Positions 1-7,819 of a stretch of DNA of 19,799 nt are shown here, in pieces (the stretch's first letter is position 1; every line of letters starts with the position of its first letter). The stretch comes from Prevotellaceae bacterium (GTDB taxonomy: Bacteria; Bacteroidota; Bacteroidia; Bacteroidales; UBA932): contig JAISDK010000099.1 of the NCBI GenBank assembly GCA_031264875.1, positions 1-19,799 of the forward strand, in the 5' to 3' direction. The notes under the pieces are model-generated. The model made no database searches and had not been told where the DNA came from. It worked only from the letters and a program-made list of their open reading frames with translations. The translations under genes and the position numbers were made by a program.

Positions 1-1302
1 TATTGGTTTTGTTACCAGAGTATTGTGGATTGGGGGATAAATATCGGCGTGGTCGATAAAATCCTTATGAATTTTCAAAGGACAACCGGACTGTTTTCGT
101 CTGTTTTATGGACAAAACTGTTCGCGGTTGTCTTTCTGGCGTTGTCGTGTCTGGGAACAAAAGGCGTCAGGCAGGAAAAGATTAAATGGTCGAAAATCAA
201 CACGTTTCTGTTTTTCGGCTTTGTGTTGTTTTTCCTCAACTGGTGGCTGCTGTATCTGTCGCTTCCGCTGGTGGCGAACACGGCGTTTTATGTATTTACG
301 CTCACTTTGGGCTATATTCTTTTGCTCGTTGCCGGACTGTGGATGAGCCGCCTGCTCAAAAACAACCTGATGGACGACGTTTTTAATTTGGAGAATGAAT
401 CTTTTATGCAGGAAACGCGGCTAATCGAAAACGAATATTCTGTAAACCTGCCTACCCGCTTCTTCTACAAAAAGAAGTGGAACAAAGGCTGGATAAACGT
501 AGTCAATCCGTTTCGTGCTTCCATTGTATTGGGTACTCCGGGTTCAGGAAAGTCGTATGCGATAGTCAATTCGTACATTAAGCAGCAGATTATCAAAGGC
601 TTTTCAATGTATGTCTATGATTACAAGTTTGACGACCTTTCCGTTATAGCCTACAATACAATGCTCAATAATATGGATAAATACAAAGTAAAGCCGAAAT
701 TCTATGTAATCAATTTCGACAATCCCCGCAAGTCGCACCGCTGTAATCCCATTGCACCGGAATTTATGACTGATATCAGCGACGCATACGAAGCCTCATA
801 CACAATAATGTTAAATTTGAACAAAACGTGGATTCAAAAGCAGGGAGATTTTTTTGTAGAATCGCCGATAATCCTTTTAGCAGCAATTATTTGGTATTTG
901 AAAATCTATCAGGACGGTAAATATTGCACGTTTCCTCATGCGATAGAATTTTTGAATAGAAAGTATGCCGATATTTTCCCTATCCTGACCTCTTATCCGC
1001 AGCTTGAAAATTACCTCTTCCCATTCATGGATGTATGGCTCGGGAATGCCCAAGATCAGCTCCAGGGGCAGATTGCGAGCGCTAAAATTCCTTTGTCGAG
1101 GATGATTTCGCCGCAACTTTACTGGGTGATGACAGGGAACGATTTTACATTGGACATAAACAATCCCGATGAACCGAAAGTCCTTTGCGTAGGCAATAAT
1201 CCCGACTGGCAAAATATCTATTCGGCGGCTCTCGGTTTGTATAATTCCCGTATTGTGAAGTTGATTAATGATTTTTTGTTATCCAGAGGGAGATTGAATT
1301 AA
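1..1302 (+). pseudogene. Conjugative-element coupling protein (MobC/TraG type IV coupling ATPase), 3'-truncated and open at the window's left edge
   Basis: Type IV coupling protein of a Bacteroidetes conjugative element. It is an inner-membrane ATPase that links relaxase-bound DNA to the mating channel. The reading frame is open to base 1 and begins with the YWFCY motif (1-15) that names the N-terminal domain of this family, so the true start lies outside the window and the GTG at 25 is not the real start. Hydrophobic segments lie at about 100-180 and 210-350. The Walker A motif GTPGSGKS is at about 535-560, and family blocks such as KGFSMYVYDYKFDD and QIASAKIP follow. Similarity stops at RIVKLIN (about 1269); the last ten residues, DFLLSRGRLN, are unlike the family, which normally continues for about 230 residues with the Walker B and C-terminal ATPase motifs. 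The protein is therefore probably inactive. The truncation marks a rearrangement junction at the left edge of the metabolic cluster. Confidence 0.85.
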
Positions 1303-1335
1303 CAACACCTGCGTAAAAATACCACATTTATGGCA

Positions 1336-1366
1336 TTGTGAGCGGTTTCTTTTATCTTTATCTTTA
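1336..1366 (+). promoter_or_regulatory. Degenerate Bacteroidetes-type promoter ahead of the left leader
   Basis: TTG at 1336-1338 is followed, after 20 bases, by TATCTTTA (1359-1366), one base off the -7 consensus TAnnTTTG. The surrounding bases (about 1318-1340) match those around the better promoter at 18575-18604. Assignment rests on the consensus and on that similarity only. Confidence 0.3.
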
Positions 1367-1413
1367 CGGCATCATTTATGTGATTATATATTAATTATTG
1401 ATTGAATAAAAAA

Positions 1414-1520
1414 GTGTCCTCTACAGATCGACTGCAAAATGGCTTTCGAGGACATTTATACTAACAAATTAAACGTTTAGAGTCATGTCAAAAGCAATGT
1501 TTTTTATTTCAAATTTATGC
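1414..1520 (+). repeat. Leader repeat copy A: hairpin followed by an ATG
   Basis: A hairpin pairs TGTCCTC (1415-1421) with GAGGACA (1448-1454). About 30 bases later comes ATGTCAAAAGCAATG (1485). The 25-base core at 1429-1453 is identical to 18986-19010, and the flanks up to and past the ATG are similar but diverged. The SusC gene at 7820 has a leader of the same design, with a hairpin and then ATGACAAAAGTAA. This copy therefore looks like a SusC-type 5' untranslated leader that has lost its gene. Confidence 0.65.
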
Positions 1521-1824
1521 ACTTTTTTTCTGACGTACGATGTTTTTCGCCATTTTTACAAAAAAAATCCACCCGTACTATTGGCGACGGCGAAAAGACA
1601 CGTTTCCCTGATTCATTATAAATATTTTCACGTCATGTCATTCGGACGATGTTCGTTCGTTGATTATTAATTTTCCGTGCATGGCACACTGTGAATTAAG
1701 TACGGATGAGAAAAATCGTTCGGAATCTATCTGTTTGTTTATCGGACTGAAAGATGTCAACTATCTGTAAATTATCTGATTACAGATTCTGGACAAGCGT
1801 TTAGCAATGAATAACATTATTATA

Positions 1825-1854
1825 TTTTGTCTTGTACTATCAATAAATATATTG
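1825..1854 (+). promoter_or_regulatory. Possible promoter for the nifH-like operon
   Basis: TTTTG (1825-1829), an 18-base spacer and TATATTG (1848-1854) loosely resemble the Bacteroidetes TTTG-N19-TAnnTTTG pattern 35 bases before the start codon. The match is imperfect and the region is very AT-rich, so this is a weak call. Confidence 0.2.
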
Positions 1855-1888
1855 TATAAGAAAAGTCTATTCTTTTATATTAGTTTTT

Positions 1889-2764
1889 ATGCAGAAAAAA
1901 ATCAAACAAATTGCTATTTATGGAAAAGGAGGTATCGGTAAATCTACCACTACGTCCAACATCAGTGCTGCTTTAGTAGAAGCAGGTTACAAAGTTCTTC
2001 AATTTGGTTGTGATCCGAAAAGTGATTCGACCAATACATTACGTGATGGGAAATATATACCCACCGTTTTGGATTTGTTGCGGGAGAAACCGAAAGTAGA
2101 TGCTCACGATGCTATATTTCAGGGATTTAAAGGCGTTTATTGCGTGGAAGCCGGCGGTCCTCAACCCGGCGTTGGTTGCGCTGGGAGAGGTATAATTACA
2201 GCCGTTGAACTTTTGAAACAGCAAAACATCTTTCAAGAACTGGAATTGGATTATGTCATTTTTGATGTGCTTGGAGACGTAGTCTGCGGTGGGTTTGCCG
2301 TACCTATCCGCGAGGGAATTGCCGAACACGTTTTCACCGTTTCATCTTCCGACTTCATGGCGATATATGCAGCCAACAACCTGATGAAAGGTATTAAAAA
2401 ATACTCTAATACCGGCGGCGCTCTATTCGGAGGTATTATAGCGAATTCTATCAACAGTGAGTATCAGCAATCCATAATAGATGATTTTGCACATAAAACA
2501 GGTACTCAAGTGGTAGAATATGTACCCCGTTCGATAACCGTTACTCAATCGGAACTGTCGGGACGTACAACAATCGAAGCGCAACCGACATCCCAGCAGG
2601 CGGACATCTACCGCAGTTTGGCCCATAAGATACATGAACATACGGAATCAAAAGTTCCGACCCCGTTAGATATTGATGCACTTCGCGTGTGGTCGGCGCT
2701 ATGGGCGGATCAGTTGCTTGCTATCGAAGCTGGTGAAGTGCGCGGAGCGCAGGCTAATATATAA
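1889..2764 (+). CDS. Nitrogenase-like reductase Fe protein (NifH/MarH family)
   Basis: Homodimeric Fe protein with one [4Fe-4S] cluster that passes electrons, driven by ATP, to a NifDK-like partner. The 291-residue length fits NifH. The P-loop GKGGIGKS lies at residues 12-19 and QFGCDPKSDST at 38-48. The cluster ligands are Cys97 (in GVGCAGRG) and Cys133 (in DVLGDVVCGGF, the switch II region). Arg100, the ADP-ribosylation position of nitrogenase reductase, is kept. NifH, methylthio-alkane reductase MarH and other group IV homologues all share these features, so motifs alone do not give the substrate. The frxC/bchL and CfbC relatives are less likely because separate D and K genes, a NifB and sulfur genes follow. 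The NifB-like gene starts 17 bases after the stop, so the two are probably co-transcribed. The gene is separated from its presumed D and K partners by about 10 kb of transport genes. Confidence 0.93.
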   Translation: MQKKIKQIAIYGKGGIGKSTTTSNISAALVEAGYKVLQFGCDPKSDSTNTLRDGKYIPTVLDLLREKPKVDAHDAIFQGFKGVYCVEAGGPQPGVGCAGRGIITAVELLKQQNIFQELELDYVIFDVLGDVVCGGFAVPIREGIAEHVFTVSSSDFMAIYAANNLMKGIKKYSNTGGALFGGIIANSINSEYQQSIIDDFAHKTGTQVVEYVPRSITVTQSELSGRTTIEAQPTSQQADIYRSLAHKIHEHTESKVPTPLDIDALRVWSALWADQLLAIEAGEVRGAQANI

Positions 2765-2781
2765 TTAAAATACAAAAAGAA

Positions 2782-4017
2782 ATGGACATTCATAATCACC
2801 CTTGCTTTAATGCGGACGTCAGGCATACCACCGGCAGGATTCACCTGGCAGTAGCGCCTCGGTGTAATGTACAATGCAACTTTTGCAACCGCAAATTTGA
2901 TTGTGCCAACGAAAGCCGTCCGGGAGTGACTACATCGGTGATGAAACCTCTACAGGCTGTTGAATATCTGTCCGATGTATTGAAACGCGTCAGCAATATC
3001 GCTGTTGTCGGGATAGCCGGACCGGGCGACCCGTTCGCCAATCCCGAAGAAACGCTGGAAGCACTGGAACGGATACGAGCAGCGTTTCCCGACATACTGC
3101 TGTGCATTTCGACCAACGGTCTTTTGCTTGCGGAGTATGTGTCCCATCTGGCTGCACTGAACGTTTCGCACGTCACGATTACGGTCAACGCTATCGATCC
3201 GGAAGTCGGGGCAAACGTGTACGAATGGTTTTGTTATAACAAAAAGATGTATTATGGTCGAGAAGGCGCCGAGATTTTGCTTGACAAACAAACACAGGCA
3301 ATCCGGTTATTGAAAAAATACGGCATCATAGTAAAAATCAATACCGTCGTCATTCCTCGGGTCAATTTGCACCATATAGCTGAGATTGCACAATATGTTT
3401 CGAAATGGGGTGCCGATATCCAGAACTGTATTCCTTTGATACCGGTGGCGGGAACTCCATACGAATCGCTCGAAGAACCCTCGCCGAAAACCATGCGGAT
3501 AATTCGTGCCCAAACATCGCTTTACATCAAACAGATGTCGCATTGTGCGCGATGCAGGGCTGACGCCGTTGGTTTACTGGGCAACGATATCAGCGGGAAA
3601 CTTGCGCAGGAACGTCAGGTTCGCAAAGTTCAGTGCGATTTCCTAAAGAGACCCTACATCGCAGCCGCCAGTAGCAATGGGCTTACTGTCAATCAACACT
3701 TGGGCAAAGCGACGCTGTTCTGGATTTATCGTTTTAATAACGGAACAGTTGAGCTTGTAGAAACGCGATGCGTACCGGCAGTCGGTTGTTCGACAAACCG
3801 CTGGGATACAATAGCCGAATTGATTCCCGATTGCAGCGCTTTACTTGTCAGCGGTCTGGGACGTTCGCCTTACGAACGGCTCCAAAACAAAGGTATACTG
3901 GTCGAATCGGTTGACGGTACTATACACAATATTGCCGAAAAACTTTTTGTCAATGACGAAATACCGATAGATGTACTGCGACTGAACGGAGAATGTAGCG
4001 GTGCCTGTGAGAGTTAA
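2782..4017 (+). CDS. NifB-like radical SAM cofactor maturase with C-terminal NifX domain
   Basis: Radical SAM protein expected to build the carbide-centred 8Fe-9S-C cluster (NifB-co) from two [4Fe-4S] clusters, with SAM supplying the carbide. The radical SAM motif Cys28-x3-Cys32-x2-Cys35 (CNVQCNFC) is complete. The HPCF motif at residues 6-9, GIAGPGDPFANP (78-89), STNG (110-113) and CARCRADAVGLLG (255-267) are all typical of NifB. From about residue 290 a NifX/NafY-like cofactor-binding domain follows (AAASSNG...HLGKA), as in the longer NifB proteins. The 411-residue length fits this fused form. It shares a transcript with the Fe protein. With no nifE/nifN in the window, the product may be used directly as the active-site cluster. 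The stop codon lies within the first unit of a heptamer repeat leading to the next gene. Confidence 0.92.
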   Translation: MDIHNHPCFNADVRHTTGRIHLAVAPRCNVQCNFCNRKFDCANESRPGVTTSVMKPLQAVEYLSDVLKRVSNIAVVGIAGPGDPFANPEETLEALERIRAAFPDILLCISTNGLLLAEYVSHLAALNVSHVTITVNAIDPEVGANVYEWFCYNKKMYYGREGAEILLDKQTQAIRLLKKYGIIVKINTVVIPRVNLHHIAEIAQYVSKWGADIQNCIPLIPVAGTPYESLEEPSPKTMRIIRAQTSLYIKQMSHCARCRADAVGLLGNDISGKLAQERQVRKVQCDFLKRPYIAAASSNGLTVNQHLGKATLFWIYRFNNGTVELVETRCVPAVGCSTNRWDTIAELIPDCSALLVSGLGRSPYERLQNKGILVESVDGTIHNIAEKLFVNDEIPIDVLRLNGECSGACES

Positions 4018-4059
4018 GAGTTAAGAGTTAAGAACTAAGAGATATGAGATAAAAGTTAT
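4011..4059 (+). repeat. Seven-base tandem repeat between the nifB-like gene and the first metQ-like gene
   Basis: Three exact GAGTTAA units (4011-4031) are followed by four decayed ones: GAACTAA, GAGATAT, GAGATAA and AAGTTAT. The first unit includes the nifB-like stop codon and the last runs into the metQ-like start at 4058. Because the unit is seven bases long and contains TAA, it places stops in all three forward frames. Two related units (AAGAGTTAAGAGTTATG) recur at 7593-7609 after metI. Confidence 0.8.
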
Positions 4060-4948
4060 GATAAAAAGAAACACATTTATATTATTAGTTATATTGGCGG
4101 TATGGATTTTGTCGTCATGCGCCTCGCAGCCCGACAAACAGGCACGACGGGACAACAAAATTATCCTTATCGGCGTTACGCAAAAACCGACGTATCCCGA
4201 CCTGATTAAGTACGCCGTCAAACCGATGCTGGAGAGAAAAGGATATACCGTCAATCTCCTACAACTTGATGACCAGCATGTATTCAATCAAACGTTGGTC
4301 GATGGTTATGTAGACATCAATATCGGACAACATGAATCCGCCCTGAATTTTGAGAAGGAAAACAATCCAAGTTGGAAAATTTCCCCTCTGATTACTGTTC
4401 CGAGCGCTCATATGGGTATCTTTTCGGACAAGTATAATGTCAAGACTGTCGACGAACTCCAACAGGCGGTGCAGCCAGGAGATATAGTCGCCATGCCCGA
4501 CGACGCTACCAATTTGCCTAGGTCGCTGATATTTCTGGAAAACCTCGGATTCCTCAAATTGAAAGACGGAATCGACAAGTTCGCCGCTACCGAACATGAT
4601 ATTGCTCACAATCCCTACAAACTTTCTTTCAGGATGGTTAAAGCCGAACAAATTCCGCGTATTCTTGACGGTATCGCTATCGGGGTTATATACGGCGACG
4701 ACGCCGACTTGCTCGGAATACTCGACAGGGCTATTATCCGCGAGGTAGACGAAAGCGACCTTTTCTTGAATATCTTCGTCATACAGGACGCCGACTGCGA
4801 CGAACCATGGGTGAAGGATTTTAAGGATGCCGTCTTGTCCGAAGAGTTTAAAAATACAGTTGAGAACCCTGAATACAGGTTTCATAGATATTATCGTCCT
4901 TCATGGTATAGGGAAAAGTGGGGAATTGCTAACGAATGGGGGAAATAA
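4058..4948 (+). CDS. MetQ/NlpA-family substrate-binding lipoprotein, first copy
   Basis: Substrate-binding lipoprotein of a methionine-type ABC importer, anchored to the outer face of the inner membrane. It has a signal peptide and a lipobox ending in LSSC, with Cys21 as the lipid-modified residue. The mature part is an NlpA-family domain: VTQKPTYPDLIKYAVKPMLERKGY near the N-terminus, then ITVPSAHMGIFS and NLPRSLIFLE (aligning with the family's substrate-contacting NxxRAL segment), then GDDADLLGILD. The length of 296 residues is slightly above the usual 270. It is a close relative of the next gene and was probably formed by tandem duplication. The preferred ligand cannot be read from the sequence: methionine, its sulfoxide or another thioether are all possible. 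The gene follows the nifB-like gene by 40 bases of tandem repeat. Confidence 0.88.
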   Translation: MIKRNTFILLVILAVWILSSCASQPDKQARRDNKIILIGVTQKPTYPDLIKYAVKPMLERKGYTVNLLQLDDQHVFNQTLVDGYVDINIGQHESALNFEKENNPSWKISPLITVPSAHMGIFSDKYNVKTVDELQQAVQPGDIVAMPDDATNLPRSLIFLENLGFLKLKDGIDKFAATEHDIAHNPYKLSFRMVKAEQIPRILDGIAIGVIYGDDADLLGILDRAIIREVDESDLFLNIFVIQDADCDEPWVKDFKDAVLSEEFKNTVENPEYRFHRYYRPSWYREKWGIANEWGK

Positions 4949-5844
4949 TGATGAAATCAAATGTAAAGATATTTTGGACGTTGTTCGCAAGCGTTTTGAC
5001 AGTGTTGTTATATTCGTGCATGTCCGGATCCGCGAAACGTCCTGATAATGCGGCGAATAAAAAAGTTATCAGTATTGCCGTTACACAGAAACCTACTTAT
5101 CCCGACATGATCACGTATGCCATTCAGCCCATCATGGAGAAGAAGGGATACGTCATCAAACAAAGGGCGATAGACGAAGCCCGGATGCTTGCCAATCTCC
5201 TTAACGAAGGAGAAGTAGATATGGTCGTCGCCGGACACAGGGCAGCATACGATTATATCAAGAAATATACCGGAGTCGAAGTTGCAACGCTCATCACGGT
5301 GCCGAGTGCTACGGAAGGTATATTTTCGAAAAAGCTCAACATACGCACCGTTGACGAATTAAAGCGACAAGTCGAAAAAGGCGACGTAGTGTTGCTTCCC
5401 AACGATCCGTCGAATTTACCGCGTTCGTTGATATTCCTTGAGAGGCTCGGTTTCCTGACTATTAAGGACGACGTAGTCAAGGGCGAAGCTACCGAACGGG
5501 ATATTTCGAAAAATCCATACGAACTTGTATTCAGAGGGATGAATGCCGCCCAGATTCCACGTAATCTCGAAAGCGTAGCCTTTGCCGTCATCTTCGGTGA
5601 CGACGCCGACCTACTCGGAATACTTGACCAGGCAATTGTCCGCGAAGTTTCTCCCGGCGAAGAGTACCTGATTTTTTTTGGCGTCAAACCCGGAAATGAA
5701 GAGCGGCAGTGGGCAAAGGATTTCAAAGACGCCGTGCTGTCCGAAGAATACAAAAACGTGATTGAATGCCCCAAATATCGTTTCCATACCTATCAGCGAC
5801 CGAAATGGTATGTCGAAAAATGGGGAATACAAAATAAATATTAG
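4948..5844 (+). CDS. MetQ/NlpA-family substrate-binding lipoprotein, second copy
   Basis: Second periplasmic binding lipoprotein for the same importer. The start chosen is the ATG at 4948, which overlaps the stop of the preceding gene (TAATG) and has GGGGGA just upstream. ATGs at 4936 and 4951 are alternatives. The signal peptide ends in the lipobox LLYSC, with lipidated Cys24. Large blocks match the first copy, including QKPTYPD, ITVPSA, NDPSNLPRSLIFLERLGFL, GDDADLLGILD and FKDAVLSEE. Differences concentrate in the segment after KGY (AIDEARMLANLL here, LDDQHVFNQTL in copy one) and around residues 85-100, so the two copies may differ in ligand preference. One transport ATPase and one permease follow, so both receptors probably feed a single translocator. 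Confidence 0.88.
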   Translation: MMKSNVKIFWTLFASVLTVLLYSCMSGSAKRPDNAANKKVISIAVTQKPTYPDMITYAIQPIMEKKGYVIKQRAIDEARMLANLLNEGEVDMVVAGHRAAYDYIKKYTGVEVATLITVPSATEGIFSKKLNIRTVDELKRQVEKGDVVLLPNDPSNLPRSLIFLERLGFLTIKDDVVKGEATERDISKNPYELVFRGMNAAQIPRNLESVAFAVIFGDDADLLGILDQAIVREVSPGEEYLIFFGVKPGNEERQWAKDFKDAVLSEEYKNVIECPKYRFHTYQRPKWYVEKWGIQNKY

Positions 5845-5853
5845 TGAAGATAT

Positions 5854-6933
5854 ATGTCTATTCAACAGGAAAATATTATCAGTTTCAAGAATGTATCGGT
5901 TACATTCTCCTTAAAAAAGAAGGAGATAACAGCCGTAAAAGACGTTTCATTCGACGTACACCAGGGCGAAATTTTTGGGATTATCGGCACAAGCGGAGCG
6001 GGGAAAAGCACATTGCTTCGAACTGTCAACCTGTTGCAGCGACCGACAGAAGGACAGGTACTTGTCAATAACGAAGATATTACTTTTCTAAAAGGTGCCG
6101 CCTTGCAGGAACTGCGTACAAATATCGGTATGATATTTCAGCAATTCAACCTGATTAATGCCAAAACAGTGTATGACAACATTGCATTCGTAATGAAAGT
6201 TACCGGTAAAGGCAAGGACGAAATCCGACGCCGAACGCCGGAAGTCCTGGAGTTGGTCGGACTGTCGGACAGAGCACAGGCATATCCCTCGAAATTGAGC
6301 GGAGGCGAAAAACAACGTGTCGGGATCGCACGCGCTTTGGCTAACAATCCGTATATCCTCCTTTGCGATGAGCCGACTTCGTCGCTCGATCTGGAGAATA
6401 CAAACGTCATCCTGCAGCTGTTGAAAGACCTCAACCGAAAATTGAATATCACCACCGTTATCATATCGCACGAAATGCATGTAATAAAAAAGATATGTAA
6501 TAGGGTTGCCGTTATGAACAGCGGCGAGGTGATCGAACTTGACGAAGCGTTCAATATCTTCACCAATCCCGAACAGGAATACACAAAATCGCTGGTTAGC
6601 CATACGCTAGACATGGATTTGCCGAAACCGGCATCGAACGAAAACGCCAAAACCCTGAAACTGTTCTATAGCGGCAACAAGGCTCACGACGCCGTTATTT
6701 CGGACACCATAAGGAAATTCGATGTGAACATAAATATCCTGCTTGGTAAAATCGAATACATCACCTGCAAACCTTTCGGCGTATTGGTCATTGAACTTTC
6801 CGGCAAACAAGAAAACGTCGCCCATGCGGAACACTATATCAGGAAACAAACGTACAGGGTCGAAGAGGTGAAGTACGTCACCGAACCTGTTGACAAAGAA
6901 GAAAAAAGAATATATAATAATAATTTAGTATAA
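5854..6933 (+). CDS. metN: Methionine-type ABC transporter ATPase (MetN family) with NIL domain
   Basis: Cytoplasmic ATPase of the importer. Walker A GTSGAGKST is at residues 45-53, the Q-loop IFQQFNL at about 94-100, the signature LSGGEKQR at 148-155 and Walker B ILLCDEP at 168-174, with the switch histidine in IISHEMH. The usual signature is LSGGQ; the E is a mild deviation. After the ATPase core a C-terminal segment (about residues 260-345) looks like the NIL domain, which in MetN binds methionine and shuts transport down when the internal pool is high. The gene starts 9 bases after the second metQ-like gene, and metI begins 2 bases after its stop, so it is one operon. The name rests on family likeness and the NIL domain; the true substrate may be another sulfur compound. 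Confidence 0.88.
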   Translation: MSIQQENIISFKNVSVTFSLKKKEITAVKDVSFDVHQGEIFGIIGTSGAGKSTLLRTVNLLQRPTEGQVLVNNEDITFLKGAALQELRTNIGMIFQQFNLINAKTVYDNIAFVMKVTGKGKDEIRRRTPEVLELVGLSDRAQAYPSKLSGGEKQRVGIARALANNPYILLCDEPTSSLDLENTNVILQLLKDLNRKLNITTVIISHEMHVIKKICNRVAVMNSGEVIELDEAFNIFTNPEQEYTKSLVSHTLDMDLPKPASNENAKTLKLFYSGNKAHDAVISDTIRKFDVNINILLGKIEYITCKPFGVLVIELSGKQENVAHAEHYIRKQTYRVEEVKYVTEPVDKEEKRIYNNNLV

Positions 6934-6935
6934 CG

Positions 6936-7601
6936 ATGAAGAGTTTACCTTTTTCCGAATTATTCGGGTATTTGAAAATCGCGTTTATGGAAACATTCCT
7001 GATGTGTGGCATATCGCTTGTCATATCCGTACTGCTGGGACTTGCGATTGGCATTTTGATATACATGACAAGAGAACAGTTGTTTTGGAAAAACAAGATA
7101 TTGCATACCATCAGCGGCGTCTCAATTAACATCATCCGTTCGATACCGTTCATCATTTTGCTGGTGTTGCTACTTCCGCTGACGAAACTGATTGTCGGCA
7201 CTTCGATTGGGCCGTTAGCGGCATGTGTCTCGCTGATATTTGCATCCTTTGCCTATTTCGCGCGATTGGTAGAAAGTTCGCTGAGCAGTGTGGATAACGG
7301 GATTATCGAGGCGTCACGGGCATTCGGCGCAAGTAATTTCGACATCATCAAAAGCGTACTGTTACCCGAAGCCTTGCCTGGTATTCTGAGGGGCGTAACA
7401 ATACTGGCTATCGGATTGGTGGCTAATTCAGCGAATGCAGGTATGGTCGGCGGTGGAGGAATCGGAGACCTCGCTATCCGGTTCGGTTATTACCGCTATC
7501 AAACAGATGTGATGATTATAACGGTCGTATTGTTGATTGTTATCGTTCAGATTATCCAGATGGCAGGTGACTGGATCGCCCTGAAAACTGATAAGAGTTA
7601 A
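6936..7601 (+). CDS. metI: Methionine-type ABC transporter permease (MetI family)
   Basis: Inner-membrane permease of 221 residues, about the usual size for MetI. It has five or so hydrophobic segments, for example at residues 22-45, 68-86, 92-110, 145-170 and 190-210. The EAA coupling motif that docks onto MetN is visible at about 125-146 (EASRAFGASNFDIIKSVLLPEALPGI). NSANAGMVGGGGIGDLAIRFGY near the C-terminus is a family hallmark. It begins 2 bases after the metN stop, so translation is probably coupled. The stop sits within a GAGTTAA-type repeat like the one upstream of the first metQ-like gene. Confidence 0.9.
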   Translation: MKSLPFSELFGYLKIAFMETFLMCGISLVISVLLGLAIGILIYMTREQLFWKNKILHTISGVSINIIRSIPFIILLVLLLPLTKLIVGTSIGPLAACVSLIFASFAYFARLVESSLSSVDNGIIEASRAFGASNFDIIKSVLLPEALPGILRGVTILAIGLVANSANAGMVGGGGIGDLAIRFGYYRYQTDVMIITVVLLIVIVQIIQMAGDWIALKTDKS

Positions 7602-7606
7602 GAGTT

Positions 7607-7738
7607 ATGAATAATAATATTGTTAAATTTTTAAATATAGAATTATATGAAAATGATGAACTGACATTTTGGACAAGAACAGGAGAGAGTCAGATTTCTT
7701 CCTCCAACCTGTGGAAAAAGATTTGCTATTTTGATTAG
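7607..7738 (+). CDS. Possible 43-residue protein after metI
   Basis: An ATG five bases after the metI stop opens a 43-codon frame ending at TAG (7736-7738). The peptide begins MNNNIVKFLNIELYENDE and is acidic in its first half. No family is recognised, and no strong ribosome-binding site is visible beyond the AGAGTT repeat. Close spacing suggests co-transcription with metI if it is real. It could equally be chance or a gene remnant. Confidence 0.25.
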   Translation: MNNNIVKFLNIELYENDELTFWTRTGESQISSSNLWKKICYFD

Positions 7739-7759
7739 ATAAAAAGTTACAAATAAAAA

Positions 7760-7797
7760 GGACGCTCTAAGAATAGACAACATTACAAAGAGCGCCC
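7760..7797 (+). promoter_or_regulatory. Hairpin in the susC-like leader
   Basis: GGACGCTCT (7760-7768) pairs with AGAGCGCCC (7789-7797), with one A-C mismatch, 22 bases before the susC-like ATG. The ATGACAAAAGTAA start after it resembles what follows the hairpins at 1414-1454 and 18971-19012. The arrangement suggests an RNA leader structure that protects the mRNA or controls translation. Confidence 0.5.
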
Positions 7798-7819
7798 AAT
7801 ACAAAAAAATATTTAAAGC

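Larger units (their letters stand above)
1303..1888. other. Non-coding region upstream of the nifH-like gene
   Basis: This stretch has no convincing gene. Its left half (1318-1520) resembles two blocks at 18557-18610 and 18950-19075 (see the leader entries). A 61-codon open frame at 1485-1670 begins with MSKAMFF, like the starts that follow the other leaders, but the remainder shows no family signature and may be chance or a decayed SusC start. Positions 1671-1888 are AT-rich and presumably carry the promoter for the nifH-like gene. No riboswitch or T-box core was recognised by eye. Confidence 0.5.

Noticed and set aside
1485..1670. 61-codon frame after leader copy A as a real gene
   Set aside because: Only the first few residues resemble the starts after the other leaders. 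The rest shows no domain, and the frame is better seen as a relic, so it was not listed as a CDS.
1455..1888. SAM or other methionine-responsive riboswitch upstream of the nifH-like gene
   Set aside because: It was looked for because of the sulfur genes, but no recognisable conserved core or terminator/antiterminator pair was seen by eye. A covariance-model search would be needed to settle it.
4011..4059. CRISPR array
   Set aside because: The repeats are seven bases long and directly adjacent with no spacers, and no cas genes are present.
4259..4885. 208-codon open frame on the minus strand inside the first metQ-like gene
   Set aside because: It is entirely antisense to a gene with clear family motifs. 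It has no recognisable domain of its own.
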